Notes: generated by a model not told the origin, from the sequence alone. A stretch of DNA of 64,000 nucleotides from Candidatus Trichofilum aggregatum (GCA_016716885.1 JADJUV010000006.1:1-64000), one strand, 5' to 3'. Positions 1 through 8,634 are shown, counted from the stretch's first letter. A program made the numbers and translations.

Positions 1-11
1 TACGAAAACCT

Positions 12-515
12 TCAGGATCTAGAGCGAACCCTCATATTTCTTTGCTTCTCTTTCGATTTGGCTTGGCGGGGTGGATAACCCAGACGTAGATAAGTTTCTT
101 CCGCCCATTCTTCTAACCCTTGTTGCGTTCTAACCCGGCGTGACCAGGCAGGTATATTCTTTCTTGCTTCATCCAATAATCGCCACATAACTGAGCCATA
201 TGTGTCCTCAAGATAGACAAGCCAACGCGGTTTTAACCAGCGTGGAGGCCAAGCAGCTAGAAAAAGAGTGGCAAGGAATAAAGGAATTACAACCCAATCA
301 AAAAGAGAACGCCTTGTTTCTACATCTGGAAACAAATCTGAACCGGTGATAAGTAAGGCAAACAAGGTAATTCCCAGAGGGATTGGGACATTTTGCAGCG
401 CACGCGGCATCAACACAGGTATTCCTGGTGCTAAATATAAGGATTTGAACCCGCCGAAACGGACATATAGACCAATGGCTAAAGTAACGACGGCAAAGAA
501 TGTCAACGCGATCAT
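12..515 (-). CDS. Hypothetical small membrane protein
   Basis: About 167 residues. The first half has three hydrophobic segments (roughly residues 2-18, 42-58 and 70-88), so it is probably an inner-membrane protein. The second half is charged and ends in a basic tail rich in Arg and Lys. A longer open frame extends upstream to 656, but that extension lies inside the next gene in another frame and is not hydrophobic, so I chose the ATG at 515. I do not recognise a family. It lies just downstream of the phosphohexomutase gene on the same strand, with a 20-bp gap. Confidence 0.6.
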   Translation of the reverse strand: MIALTFFAVVTLAIGLYVRFGGFKSLYLAPGIPVLMPRALQNVPIPLGITLFALLITGSDLFPDVETRRSLFDWVVIPLFLATLFLAAWPPRWLKPRWLVYLEDTYGSVMWRLLDEARKNIPAWSRRVRTQQGLEEWAEETYLRLGYPPRQAKSKEKQRNMRVRSRS

Positions 516-535
516 AGCTATATCCGTATTAAAAC

Positions 536-1963
536 TTAGGCTTTCTGTGCCACTTCTTCCCCAAAATTGAGCAGGGCACGCACGCGGCCGCTGTCCGGGG
601 CTTCGGCATACACCCGCAACACCGGCTCCGTGCCCGATGGCCGAATGAGCAACCAACTGCCATCGTTCAGATAATATTTCACCCCATCCAGGGTGCTCAC
701 CTGCTCAATGGCCACGCCGTCAATCTGGGCCGGAGCCGAATCAATCAATAGCTTAACCATCACCTTTTTCTCCACCGGCCGCTTGAGCTTGATGTCGGTG
801 CGTTTGTACTCAGCCGGGCCGTATTTGGCTAACACATCGGCGATAATCTCATGCAAGGGGGCCTGATGGTAGGCCATGACTTCCAGAATGAGCAGGCCCA
901 GCAGCACCCCATCCCCTTCGGGAATATGCCCTTTGATGCTCATGCCGCCGGACTCTTCCCCACCCATGAGCACATCCTCATGAAGCATGAGGTCAGCGAT
1001 GTGGTTGAAGCCGACGGGGGTTTCGATGAGGGGCAGTCCGTGCGCGGCCGCGATGCGGTCAATCATGCGCGTGGTAGAAACAGTACGGATCACCTTGCCC
1101 TGCCAGCCCCGTTTCTCGATGAGATAACGCAACACCAGGGCAAAAATGCGGTGCGGGTCCACAAACTCCCCCCGCGCATCCACCGCGCCAATACGATCCG
1201 CGTCGCCATCGGTCGCCAGCCCCACCTGCCAATAACCCGACTGGATGGTGGACATGAGCAACCCCAGGTGGCGGGCGATCGGTTCAGGGTAGATACCACC
1301 GAAGCCGGGGTTCATTTCGTGGCGAATGTTGTGGACGGAACTGCGGCCGCGGGCCAACATCTCCCCAATCACCCCCCGCCCGGAGCCATACATGCCATCC
1401 GCCACAACTTTCAGCTCCCCCGCTGAGATAATGTCCAGGTCTACCAGGGTGCTGAGGTGTTCATAATAAGCCCAGGACGGATCAAACTTGCGGATGCGGT
1501 CTTGGGCCAGGGCCTGCTCCAAATCCATAAGCTGGGGCGTTTTGTTCTCCGCCTGATTCTGCAACAAAATCGCTTCCACCCGTTTGTGTTGTTGCGGGGT
1601 GGCACTGCCGCCAAAACTGGCCTTGAGCTTGACCCCATTGTAGCGGGGCGGATTATGGCTGGCGGTGATCATCACCCCGGCCGTGGCTTTTTTCTGCACA
1701 ATGGCATAACTGACCGCGGGCGTCGGCGTATCGGCTCTAGCCAGCCAGGCCGAAATGCCATTCCCGGCCATCACACAAGCCACTTCATGGGCATAGCGGT
1801 CAGACAAAAACCGGGTGTCGTACCCCACAACCGCCGCCGGGTTGGGATCACCTTGTTCGTTGATAAAGTCGGCGATGGCCTGGGCCACCAGCCGCAAATT
1901 AGCAAAGGTAAATGTATCGCTGATGACGGCTCGCCAGCCGTCGGTACCAAATTTGATGGACAT
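536..1963 (-). CDS. Phosphohexomutase (phosphoglucomutase/phosphomannomutase family)
   Basis: 475 residues, typical for the alpha-D-phosphohexomutase superfamily, which interconverts hexose 1- and 6-phosphates. The family marks are present in order: N-terminal KFGTDGWR, the catalytic serine loop TASHNPP (Ser102), the Mg-binding loop DGDADR near residue 250, the sugar-binding loop GEESGG, and the C-terminal phosphate-binding RPSGTEP. The substrate (glucose, mannose or glucosamine phosphate) cannot be decided by eye. It contains GCGGCCGC at 583, 1043 and 1343; the flanks of 1343 show a clear G-rich to C-rich switch. Confidence 0.93.
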   Translation of the reverse strand: MSIKFGTDGWRAVISDTFTFANLRLVAQAIADFINEQGDPNPAAVVGYDTRFLSDRYAHEVACVMAGNGISAWLARADTPTPAVSYAIVQKKATAGVMITASHNPPRYNGVKLKASFGGSATPQQHKRVEAILLQNQAENKTPQLMDLEQALAQDRIRKFDPSWAYYEHLSTLVDLDIISAGELKVVADGMYGSGRGVIGEMLARGRSSVHNIRHEMNPGFGGIYPEPIARHLGLLMSTIQSGYWQVGLATDGDADRIGAVDARGEFVDPHRIFALVLRYLIEKRGWQGKVIRTVSTTRMIDRIAAAHGLPLIETPVGFNHIADLMLHEDVLMGGEESGGMSIKGHIPEGDGVLLGLLILEVMAYHQAPLHEIIADVLAKYGPAEYKRTDIKLKRPVEKKVMVKLLIDSAPAQIDGVAIEQVSTLDGVKYYLNDGSWLLIRPSGTEPVLRVYAEAPDSGRVRALLNFGEEVAQKA

Positions 1964-2284
1964 ACAGTACTCCTGCGAAAATAAGTTTCGAGTTTCGAGT
2001 TTCAGGTTTCAAGTTCCCCTGAGTTCCTAGAGTTCCTACGAGTTCCCCGAATTTTCATTCATCTTGGTGAGTGCCCGCTCATGGGAACTCCTGTGAAAAT
2101 AATGAACCGCAGAGACGCAGAGAACGCAGAGAAAAGAAAAATCTGTGTTAATCTGTGAGTCTACTGAAATAACGCACGCCAAGGCGCCAAGAACGCCAAG
2201 TCACCAGAGAAAAATTCGTGTTAATTCGTGCAATTCGTGGCTTCTTTCAGTAAACCCATCTGTGAAATCTGTGGTTAAAGGGAT
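1964..2284. repeat. Intergenic spacer made of short degenerate repeats
   Basis: This 321-bp spacer holds no gene. It begins with GTTTCGAGTTTC-type units followed by GAGTTCC units; closely similar strings recur at 40967-41020, 42513-42545 and 63770-63803. It continues with an ACCGCAGAGACGCAGAG unit, an AAGGCGCCAAGAACGCCAAG unit (again near 48152) and TTAATTCGTG units (again near 10670). Such strings appear to be dispersed non-coding repeats. Confidence 0.7.
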
Positions 2285-3703
2285 TTAGCGAGAGATGGAA
2301 GAGATCGGTAGTTGCTCGTTCTGCTTGTAAGAGAGGATGATAATCAGATCGTTCACGTTGGTGCCTGTGGGGCCGGTGTGAATGAGACGCCCAGCCAGGG
2401 GGGTCGCGGCCGCGTTCTGTAACTGCTTAAAAAAGGTGTAACTATCATGGCGGGCCAGGTAATCACGGGCCAATAACCCGTGTTGCCGCCCCTGCCAGAC
2501 AGTACGCCCCGTCACCATCGCCCCGGCGGCATCGGTGGGGCCATCTTCGCCGTCACTGGCAAAGGCGGCCAACACGACCCCCTCTGTGCCCGCCAACTGC
2601 ACTGCCGCCGACAGAGCAATCTCCTGGTTACGCCCACCCTTGCCCGCATCAGATGATAACGTCACGGTGGTTTCTCCGGCCAAGATGAGGCACATACGCG
2701 GCCGCGCATCTTGCGCCAATGCGGCCGCGACCTTACCAACTTCTTTGGCCTCTCCCTGCAAATGGGTGGTTAAAAGGTGTGGCTGAAACCCCAACTGCCG
2801 CGCCTTCAGCACCACCGCCTGGGCCATGCTGGCCCCATCGGCAACCACGTGATTGTACACGGAAGGTGTCGAATCAGGGTTACGCAAAGGTACTCCGGGC
2901 AGGGAACGATAACCGGGCTGGTACATCTCGTTGGGTCTGGTTATCTTTTCGGGGGGCTGCGCCAGAATAGCCTGGAGCAAAGCCTGGGTCTGGGAAGTGA
3001 GCCGCGCCCCTACCTGATACTGCTCCAGAATGTGCCGCACACCGTCCGCATCTCGGTTGACCGGCACAGTGGGGCCACTGCCGATGATGTCCAGGGGATT
3101 ACCCACCACATCGCTAATGATGAGGCTGGCACAAGGGGCGGGTGCGGCCGCGGCCGCTAAACCACCCCCCTTCACCGGATCAAAAAATTGGCGCACCTGG
3201 TTAAACTGTTCGATGGGACAACCAGAGGCCAGCATCACCTGGGTCAACGCCTGCCAATCAGCCAGCGGCAATAAAGGTTGCGTCAACAGTGCCGAGGTTC
3301 CCCCGGAGATAAGGCACAGCACCAGATCATGGATAGTGGCCTGGTTCAGCCATTCCAGCACGGCCTGAGTAGCCGTGAGGTTATCCTGGGTAGGCACGGG
3401 GTGATCGGCCGGGAAACTGCGGATAACCGGGGGCAAGGGGGGCAGGGAATGGCCCCGCTTGTAGATGAGGATGCCTTCGTGCAGTTTGTCGCCCAGGATA
3501 GGGCACGCGGCCGCGACCATTTTCTCCGCGGCTTTGCCCACGCCCAGCAAAAAAACGCGCCGGGGCGCATAACGCTGTTCGCCCACGATAAGGGTATCGC
3601 CATCCCGACGCAAAGCTTTTTGCACGGCCTGGGCCGGGTTCGCGGCCGCTAAGGCGGCTTGAATTAACTGTTGTAAGTGAGAAGGATAGTCGGGTAGAAA
3701 CAT
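2285..3703 (-). CDS. Glycerate 2-kinase (DUF4147/MOFRL family)
   Basis: Phosphorylates D-glycerate to 2-phosphoglycerate in the serine, glyoxylate or non-phosphorylative sugar pathways. From the ATG at 3703 the protein is about 472 residues, usual for the GckA/TtuD type. The N-terminal DUF4147 domain shows GVGKAAEKM and CLISGGTSAL. The C-terminal MOFRL domain shows GGRNQEIAL, ASDGEDGPTDAAGA and GPTGTNVNDL. The frame extends upstream to 3748, but the extra residues are poor and the family normally begins as chosen here. A 13-base G run lies in the 5' leader. Five or more GCGGCCGC sites fall in the gene. Confidence 0.9.
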   Translation of the reverse strand: MFLPDYPSHLQQLIQAALAAANPAQAVQKALRRDGDTLIVGEQRYAPRRVFLLGVGKAAEKMVAAACPILGDKLHEGILIYKRGHSLPPLPPVIRSFPADHPVPTQDNLTATQAVLEWLNQATIHDLVLCLISGGTSALLTQPLLPLADWQALTQVMLASGCPIEQFNQVRQFFDPVKGGGLAAAAAPAPCASLIISDVVGNPLDIIGSGPTVPVNRDADGVRHILEQYQVGARLTSQTQALLQAILAQPPEKITRPNEMYQPGYRSLPGVPLRNPDSTPSVYNHVVADGASMAQAVVLKARQLGFQPHLLTTHLQGEAKEVGKVAAALAQDARPRMCLILAGETTVTLSSDAGKGGRNQEIALSAAVQLAGTEGVVLAAFASDGEDGPTDAAGAMVTGRTVWQGRQHGLLARDYLARHDSYTFFKQLQNAAATPLAGRLIHTGPTGTNVNDLIIILSYKQNEQLPISSISR

Positions 3704-3759
3704 GGGGGTAGGCACTGCATGATGATGCCAAAACCGGGGGAAAAACAAAAAAATGTTTC

Positions 3760-3778
3760 GGGGGGGGGGGGGTGGGGT
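3760..3778. repeat. Poly-G tract
   Basis: Thirteen consecutive G followed by T and four more G, 57 bp upstream of the glycerate kinase start, so the mRNA leader carries a C tract. On the plus strand it could form a G-quadruplex. Run length is likely unstable in replication or sequencing. Confidence 0.8.
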
Positions 3779-3800
3779 TTTTGGAACGAATGATAATTTC

Positions 3801-3853
3801 GACCTCTGAAATCCTTCTCTAAGTCTCTCAGTCTCCAGAAATCAGCATAAAAA
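3801..3853. repeat. Dispersed repeat, copy 1 (partner at 5356-5412)
   Basis: Begins GACCTCTGAAATC, continues with AGTCTCTCAGTCTC and ends ATCAGCATAAAAA. A closely similar string with the same order of blocks occurs at 5356-5412 (GACCTCTGGAAATC to GTCAGCACAAAAA). Both copies lie just before the coding end of a minus-strand gene. Similar GTCTCT units recur at 45103-45185. Confidence 0.6.
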
Positions 3854-3882
3854 CCCCCATAACGAGTTATTACTGGCAAACG

Positions 3883-5214
3883 CTACTGGCTACTGATAAC
3901 GGCCATAACCGCATCTTGGGCCGCGACCTCGGGAGGTTTAGAGCCATCAATGACGGCAAAGGTGGCATTGTTGAGGGCGGTAATGACGGAACTGGTTGCG
4001 GCCGCGGGGTATGGTTGGGCCAATTCCAATTGGGTCTGCAAAAAACTTTGGTAGGGCGTTTCCACCGTCCAGAAAACAAACGCCGAACGTCGCGCCGGTA
4101 ATTGCGCCCCCACCGCCGTCCAACTCCCCATCGTGGCATCACTACACAACCAGTTAATCAGCTCTACCGCCAGGGCCTGCCGCGCCGGATCAGGCGTGGT
4201 AACCGCCCACACCCAGGCATCTACCAGGGGAACCAACGGCCCATTGGGGCCAGCCAACAACGCATATTGACTGCCAGGCACAAACTCCCGGTTATCCAAA
4301 AAATTGCGCGGGCTGGTAGAGACGATATTCGCCAGACCACTCTGGTACAGTTGCCAGGCTTCACTATTGGTGGTGAAGTTATCACTCTCCAATAAAATAA
4401 ATCCGGCCTGTCGCCCCTGGCTGATAAGGCTCAACGCCTGGGTCAGAGGTTCAACTTGCAGGTTCGGTTGATTCACTTCGTTGGTCAACGTACCGCCAAA
4501 TGCCAGGTAAAGTTGCAGAATCAGCCGCGACCCAGACATCCCTGCCGCCGGAAAGACAAAATCGGCGTTGGGCAGGTTGATCATGGCGTTCCAGGTGATG
4601 GGCAGGGTGCGGGTGATGACGCCCCCGTTGTACGCCAGATGCTCCAGTCCGGTGATGGTGAAGGGATAACCCATGAGGGCATTGTTGACGCGGCTGAGGT
4701 TCGCGGCCGCGGGGTACAAATCATTGACCATCTCAGCGGGGATAAGGCCATCGAGGGGGTAGATGAGACCTTCCTGCGTTGCGGCCGCGAGCTGGCTGGC
4801 CTGCAACAAGACCACATCGGGCAAAATCGAGGGGGCTACCGTGCGCCCTGTCCGCAAGTAACTGAGCGTTCCCCCTTGCCCACTAACCGCCTTCAATTGC
4901 ACATCCAGCAACAAATCCGGGTGGGAAGACGCAAACACATCTAGTTGTTCGACTAAAACCGCCCCACCCCTGACTTCACTTCGGGGTGAAATCTCTTCCG
5001 TTGTCCAAAGACGCAGGACTATGCGGGTGGGTGTGGCCGCCACCACAGGTGTACTCGTTCCTAGTTCAGGGGTAGGGACAATCGGTGTGCCCACAGGTGA
5101 AGGAATAAGCAGGGTGGGTGTTACCGTAAAAAGGGGGGGGTCATCAGCCAACAAACCACACCCGGTCAGCATGAACAGGGTAACAAACAAAAATGACCAG
5201 AACTGTTTGCTCAT
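3883..5214 (-). CDS. Extracellular solute-binding lipoprotein
   Basis: About 443 residues from the ATG at 5214 (the frame opens at 5232 without a better start). It has a lipoprotein signal peptide with lipobox LTGC, then a Pro/Thr-rich linker that would hold it off the membrane. The remainder resembles family 1 ABC solute-binding proteins, usually for sugars: blocks such as LPDVVLLQASQLA, ITWNAMINL and ELINWLCSDATMGSW fit that fold. No permease or ATPase is adjacent, so the transport partner and ligand are unknown. Confidence 0.75.
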   Translation of the reverse strand: MSKQFWSFLFVTLFMLTGCGLLADDPPLFTVTPTLLIPSPVGTPIVPTPELGTSTPVVAATPTRIVLRLWTTEEISPRSEVRGGAVLVEQLDVFASSHPDLLLDVQLKAVSGQGGTLSYLRTGRTVAPSILPDVVLLQASQLAAATQEGLIYPLDGLIPAEMVNDLYPAAANLSRVNNALMGYPFTITGLEHLAYNGGVITRTLPITWNAMINLPNADFVFPAAGMSGSRLILQLYLAFGGTLTNEVNQPNLQVEPLTQALSLISQGRQAGFILLESDNFTTNSEAWQLYQSGLANIVSTSPRNFLDNREFVPGSQYALLAGPNGPLVPLVDAWVWAVTTPDPARQALAVELINWLCSDATMGSWTAVGAQLPARRSAFVFWTVETPYQSFLQTQLELAQPYPAAATSSVITALNNATFAVIDGSKPPEVAAQDAVMAVISSQ

Positions 5215-5249
5215 GGGGCAAGTATAGACCAAAGTGGCCCTACGTCGAA

Positions 5250-5289
5250 TAAAAAAAGACCTGATCCGTACGGTTTACGGCTCAGGTCT
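5250..5289 (-). terminator. Rho-independent terminator
   Basis: Arms AGACCTGA (5257-5264) and TCAGGTCT (5282-5289) with an inner CCGTA/TACGG stem; reading on the minus strand a run of Ts follows (5250-5257). It lies downstream of the DUF4126 gene. Confidence 0.85.
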
Positions 5290-5355
5290 AAAACGACAAA
5301 CTCATTCAACTATCGCTTGAACAGTTACTTATTCGACTCTGGCGAAAATTTAGAC

Positions 5356-5412
5356 GACCTCTGGAAATCTCTTAATCTCTCAGTCTCTTACTCTCCAGAG
5401 GTCAGCACAAAA
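5356..5412. repeat. Dispersed repeat, copy 2 (partner at 3801-3853)
   Basis: Blocks GACCTCTGGAAATC, CTCTCAGTCTCTTA and CCAGAGGTCAGCACAAAAA; the outer CTCTGGA/TCCAGAG pair can form a hairpin. Confidence 0.6.
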
Positions 5413-5427
5413 AACGCCAATGTCGCG

Positions 5428-6015
5428 TTACTTAAAAATCAACTGCTTTCTTCGTTGGCGGCGACGTTGGTATAACCAGATAATAAACAGGGCAAACGCC
5501 AGTGCACACAATATAGCCAACAAGGGCACGAGCAGGGCTATCACCGACATAAAGAAGGCAATGATGTCTTCCAGAATGCTGACCGCCCAGTTGCCTGTGC
5601 CAGCGGTGGTGGCCGTCACCGCCGGGCGCACCACTGTTTTGGTAGCATGGACACCCCCAGCCAGAAGCAAACCCGCGACCAAAGCAATAATGGGGTGCAG
5701 ATCCGTGATGACGTTGGCATTGGCGGCAAACAAAATGGCTCCAGCCACTGGGCGAATGAGGGTTTGAACAACATCGTTTAGGGTGTCAGCGGCAGGAATT
5801 TTATCTACCGTCATTTCGATGATGAGCAAAACTGCCAGGATACCGATGGCCCAACCAGTGCCCAGCACATTATACGGCTCAGACAGTTTAAGGAGTGGGT
5901 CATTCAGGGGAAACCGGGCCGCCAAAGCGACCAATAACAGGGGGATGTAGGCATTTAATCCTGCGCTGGTAGCTAACCCAAAGGCGGCACTGATGCCACT
6001 AATTGCTTCAATCAT
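5428..6015 (-). CDS. DUF4126 family membrane protein
   Basis: 195 residues, almost entirely hydrophobic with about five membrane segments and a basic C-terminus (QRRRQRRKQ). The sequence matches the DUF4126 pattern: ATSAGLNAYIPLL near residue 16, a central EMTVDKIPAADTLND block, and AGLLLAGGVHATK. Function is not known for the family. The start has an RBS (GGAGG within 10 bases) and the gene is followed by a terminator at 5250-5289, so it is probably a single transcription unit. Confidence 0.85.
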   Translation of the reverse strand: MIEAISGISAAFGLATSAGLNAYIPLLLVALAARFPLNDPLLKLSEPYNVLGTGWAIGILAVLLIIEMTVDKIPAADTLNDVVQTLIRPVAGAILFAANANVITDLHPIIALVAGLLLAGGVHATKTVVRPAVTATTAGTGNWAVSILEDIIAFFMSVIALLVPLLAILCALAFALFIIWLYQRRRQRRKQLIFK

Positions 6016-6121
6016 GATGGCTTATCCTCCAGAAAAACGGGCCGGGTGCAGGGTATGTCCGCGGCCGCGAACCTCACAATGGTCACAATACGTAGACACC
6101 AGGAATGAGTTGCCCGTCACC

Positions 6122-6150
6122 AAACAAAAACTCCCCTAAAGTTAGGGGAG
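6122..6150 (-). terminator. Rho-independent terminator
   Basis: Perfect stem CTCCCCTAA (6131-6139) with TTAGGGGAG (6142-6150), followed on the minus strand by TTTTTGTTTG. It would end transcripts of the two small genes at 6270-6924. Confidence 0.85.
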
Positions 6151-6199
6151 CCTCAAGCGTACTGTTTTCGCGTACACCCGTTATTCGCTTGACCTGATA

Positions 6200-6232
6200 A
6201 GATTGGTTCAACCTTGAAGATTGAACCAATCT
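6200..6232. repeat. Intergenic hairpin element
   Basis: Arms AGATTGGTTCAA (6200-6211) and TTGAACCAATCT (6221-6232). It has the same architecture (AGATT...AATCT ends, TTGAAG in the loop) as the hairpin at 62901-62933, so both may belong to one family of palindromic spacers. No T run follows. Confidence 0.6.
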
Positions 6233-6269
6233 ATAACGTTCTTTCGGTAATGTCTAACGGCATTAACGC

Positions 6270-6407
6270 TTAAAGTCCCAACATCTGAACAAGAGCATCC
6301 CCATAAAACCACCCACCCACCAGCAAAAGACAACAACAACAGAGAAGGACAGCTACCACCGCCACGATGATGATAGTGCGTGAGTTACCACTTGGTTGAG
6401 ATTGCAT
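6270..6407 (-). CDS. 45-residue membrane protein with CCCC motif
   Basis: A short gene with a clear RBS (GGAGACAACC then ATG at 6407). The product starts MQSQPSGNSRTIIIV, has one long hydrophobic segment (about residues 12-34) with four consecutive cysteines (VLLCCCCLLLV), and ends FYGDALVQMLGL. A single-pass small membrane protein is the most likely reading. It lies downstream of the 146-residue membrane protein at 6484, which carries two CC pairs, with a hairpin between and a terminator after. Function unknown. Confidence 0.65.
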   Translation of the reverse strand: MQSQPSGNSRTIIIVAVVAVLLCCCCLLLVGGWFYGDALVQMLGL

Positions 6408-6430
6408 TGGTTGTCTCCAGAATATGTTGA

Positions 6431-6458
6431 GGCCCGATCTCCTCACAGAAATCGGGCC
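6431..6458 (-). other. Intercistronic hairpin
   Basis: Arms GGCCCGAT (6431-6438) and ATCGGGCC (6451-6458) between two small membrane-protein genes. No T run follows, so it may be a processing or stabilising hairpin and need not be a terminator. Confidence 0.5.
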
Positions 6459-6483
6459 ATCTGTTGCGATGAATCAAACCTGT

Positions 6484-6924
6484 TTATTTATCTTTTTGTA
6501 CGGCTGTCCAAATAGCTCCACCAATGGCTCCCAGCATCAGACCAAAAATAACGGCGCCACAACAGCCAGAAACAAGAGTTGTCGTACTAGCGGCAAGGGC
6601 ATCGGCTACATCCAGGCCATTAACCAAAGCCAGGATGAGTATCATAATAGAATTAAGAATTCCATAGGCGATACCCGCCACTAACCCAGAAATTGCTCCC
6701 CCGATCGCTCCCTGTTGTAAGGTTTCTTTGCCAGGGGTAAAGAAACCGTAGAGAGCACCCGTAGCCACGGGAATCAGAAACCCGCCACAACAAAGAAACA
6801 CGGACGAAATAACAGCTACCGTAGGTAGGCCATAGGCAAGGCCTTGGCCCAAAACAGCCAGGATACCATTGACTATGGCCCCAATCGCGGCCGCTTTCAT
6901 GACACTCTGCATATTTACGTTCAT
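6484..6924 (-). CDS. Small multi-pass membrane protein
   Basis: 146 residues with four hydrophobic, glycine-rich segments; GxxxG-like spacings are frequent (GAIGGAISGLVAGIAYG). Two CC pairs occur, near residues 45 and 122. The ATG at 6924 is preceded by GGGAGGAATTTAAG, a strong RBS, so this start is well supported. I do not recognise a family. It appears to be co-transcribed with the 45-residue CCCC protein downstream. Confidence 0.75.
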   Translation of the reverse strand: MNVNMQSVMKAAAIGAIVNGILAVLGQGLAYGLPTVAVISSVFLCCGGFLIPVATGALYGFFTPGKETLQQGAIGGAISGLVAGIAYGILNSIMILILALVNGLDVADALAASTTTLVSGCCGAVIFGLMLGAIGGAIWTAVQKDK

Positions 6925-6967
6925 CTTAAATTCCTCCCTAAATGTGAAAGTCTGCCATGTCTATAAA

Positions 6968-6991
6968 CCTGTTGTTCAAACAACCAACAGG
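6968..6991 (-). terminator. Possible weak terminator
   Basis: Arms CCTGTTG (6968-6974) and CAACAGG (6985-6991), followed on the minus strand by TTTATAG. It lies just downstream of the DUF2085 gene. The stem is short and the T tract poor. Confidence 0.4.
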
Positions 6992-7015
6992 GAATCAACG
7001 AGGGAAAACCAATCA

Positions 7016-7867
7016 TCAAGTGATACCAGGAAATCCGGTTAAGGTTCCGGTTAGCTGAAAACGCACATAAGCGATCAAACTAATCTGCACCACGGCTAAA
7101 ACAAAACCAATAGTCAGCGGTGTCACAGCCTGTCGCCAGGTAGCCAGACGAGCATCCCGACGAGTGGCGATGAGCAAAACCATCGTATTCAGGGAAGTAA
7201 TGGTAATGAGTAAACCAGCGGCACTGGCGAGACCCAATACGTATAAGAGGGTAGGCTGGTTGCTGAAGATAAGGAGCGCGGCCGCGAGCGCCACCACCAA
7301 CAAATCTAACAACTCCCGCCAGGAACCAATCGCCGGACGCCATATCTGCACATGCCACAACGTCTGAGCCAGAGCCGGAAACACAAATGCCCCCATCGCC
7401 AGCCCCGTACCCAGCCCGGTGAGCAGGCGCAACCAGTTTTGTGGCGTATACAAATGGGGAATATCCGGGAAAAAATGGGAGTAGGAGTTAAGACCATCTA
7501 TGCCCATGAGACCAACCAGGCCCACCAATACCAGCATAATCTTGGCTGGGGGAAGTTGCGACCAGCGCCAGCGGCCCGCCAACAGCAACATCACAAAGGT
7601 CAACATGACCCCCAGATACATGCCCGTACAACGAGCACAAAGCGGGAATTGCCGTCCCCCAATCGTAAAAGAGCGCTCCGTAATACGATGGCAAAACGCA
7701 TAACCAGCAATGTCCGCCCCACCCAATAAAGCACTACCGGCCAACCTTTCTGGGTTCGTTAGCGTATAAAATCCCATCAACAAGAGGGTGATTAGTACCA
7801 CACCTGCCGCCGCCCAGCGCCGATTTTGGGGTTTTTGCCAGGGAGCTACCAAGAGTGATTCATTCAT
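7016..7867 (-). CDS. DUF2085 membrane protein
   Basis: 283 residues with about seven hydrophobic segments. The DUF2085 hallmark is present around residues 55-85: FCHRITERSF followed by FPLCARCTGMYLG, with conserved Cys and His residues facing the membrane surface. Function of the family is unknown. The second half (from about residue 150) is a further set of membrane segments not specific to the family. Spacing to its neighbours suggests an independent unit. Confidence 0.82.
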   Translation of the reverse strand: MNESLLVAPWQKPQNRRWAAAGVVLITLLLMGFYTLTNPERLAGSALLGGADIAGYAFCHRITERSFTIGGRQFPLCARCTGMYLGVMLTFVMLLLAGRWRWSQLPPAKIMLVLVGLVGLMGIDGLNSYSHFFPDIPHLYTPQNWLRLLTGLGTGLAMGAFVFPALAQTLWHVQIWRPAIGSWRELLDLLVVALAAALLIFSNQPTLLYVLGLASAAGLLITITSLNTMVLLIATRRDARLATWRQAVTPLTIGFVLAVVQISLIAYVRFQLTGTLTGFPGIT

Positions 7868-8147
7868 AAGCTACCAATATCTCCGTAAATCGGCCTAAGC
7901 ATAATAACAGAGCCAGGGCAATGCAACTTTGCGAATATTATCACAAACTGGGCAACCGTGACATTCCCTGCTATAACCAGGGCGGGGAACTTCGGGCGCG
8001 GTTTTGGGGCGGCCCGAAAACCGGGGGGGGTGGGGCTCCTTCCGGTGAAGGGGTAAGGGATGGGTCTTCCGAATAAACCGGCTTGGGAGTTGTGTAAAGC
8101 TGTACTCGTTAGCTTTGGAAAAGCCCTGTCCTTGACTATGGCTTAAT
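7868..8147. repeat. Spacer with degenerate copy of a dispersed element
   Basis: From about 7979 to 8102 the spacer resembles the interior of the elements at 50263-50578 and 62963-63201: GGGCGCGGTTTT, CTTCCGGTGAAGGGG, GGGATGGGTCTTCCGA and GTAAAGCTG blocks occur in the same order. The terminal inverted repeats seen in the full copies are not recognisable here. The spacer also carries an 8-base G run followed by TGGGG. Confidence 0.6.
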
Positions 8148-8176
8148 TTGACAGCCCGGCAGGCTTTCGATAGAAT
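8148..8176 (+). promoter_or_regulatory. Sigma-70-type promoter of the tRNA cluster
   Basis: TTGACA (8148-8153), a 17-bp spacer and TAGAAT (8171-8176), 24 bp before the mature 5' end of tRNA-Phe. Confidence 0.85.
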
Positions 8177-8200
8177 TCCCCTAGCTTCCTAAAAGCAGTT

Positions 8201-8273
8201 GCCGGGATAGCTCAGTTGGTAGAGCACTGCACTGAAAATGCAGGTGTCCCCAGTTCGAGTCTGGGTCCTGGCA
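8201..8273 (+). tRNA. tRNA-Phe (GAA)
   Basis: 73-base cloverleaf: acceptor GCCGGGA/TCCTGGC, anticodon stem TGCA-containing with loop CTGAAAA (anticodon GAA), T loop TTCGAGT. No encoded CCA. Confidence 0.95.
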
Positions 8274-8326
8274 CTAAGCAAATGCCTTGTAAAACAAGAA
8301 AAGTTTGCTACAATTCCATACAGTTA

Positions 8327-8398
8327 GCGGGTGTAGTTCAGCGGTAGAACGTCTCCTTGCCAAGGAGAAGGCCGTGAGTTCGAATCTCATCGCCCGCT
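8327..8398 (+). tRNA. tRNA-Gly (GCC)
   Basis: Acceptor GCGGGTG/CGCCCGC, anticodon loop CTTGCCAAG giving GCC, T loop TTCGAAT. No encoded CCA. Second gene of the cluster. Confidence 0.95.
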
Positions 8399-8406
8399 CT
8401 TAAAAG

Positions 8407-8431
8407 AAAAGCAGGCCACAAGCCTGCTTTT
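8407..8431 (+). terminator. Hairpin with T tract between tRNA-Gly and tRNA-Cys
   Basis: AAAAGCAGGC (8407-8416) pairs with GCCTGCTTTT (8422-8431). A partial terminator or processing signal, as tRNA-Cys follows within 8 bp. Confidence 0.75.
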
Positions 8432-8438
8432 CCTTTCC

Positions 8439-8510
<72 letters not shown>

Positions 8511-8513
8511 TAC

Positions 8514-8543
8514 AAAGCTCTGGGTTAACCCAGAGCTTTTTTT
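8514..8543 (+). terminator. Terminator of the tRNA cluster
   Basis: Perfect palindrome AAAGCTCTGGG/CCCAGAGCTTT around TTAA, followed by a T7 run. Confidence 0.92.
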
Positions 8544-8634
8544 ATGCCTGGAGTTAGCAATTTGACAAGGGACAAAAGGTGAGGATGCCTTATTTGGCCT
8601 TCATCAGAAAAGGGAATCTTGTTCTAGACAATCA

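Noticed and set aside
12..656. Longer version of the first gene starting at 656
   Set aside because: The extra 47 residues lie inside the phosphohexomutase gene in another frame and lack hydrophobic or conserved sequence.
1964..2284. CRISPR array
   Set aside because: Units are short and degenerate with no fixed spacer length, and no cas genes are in the window.
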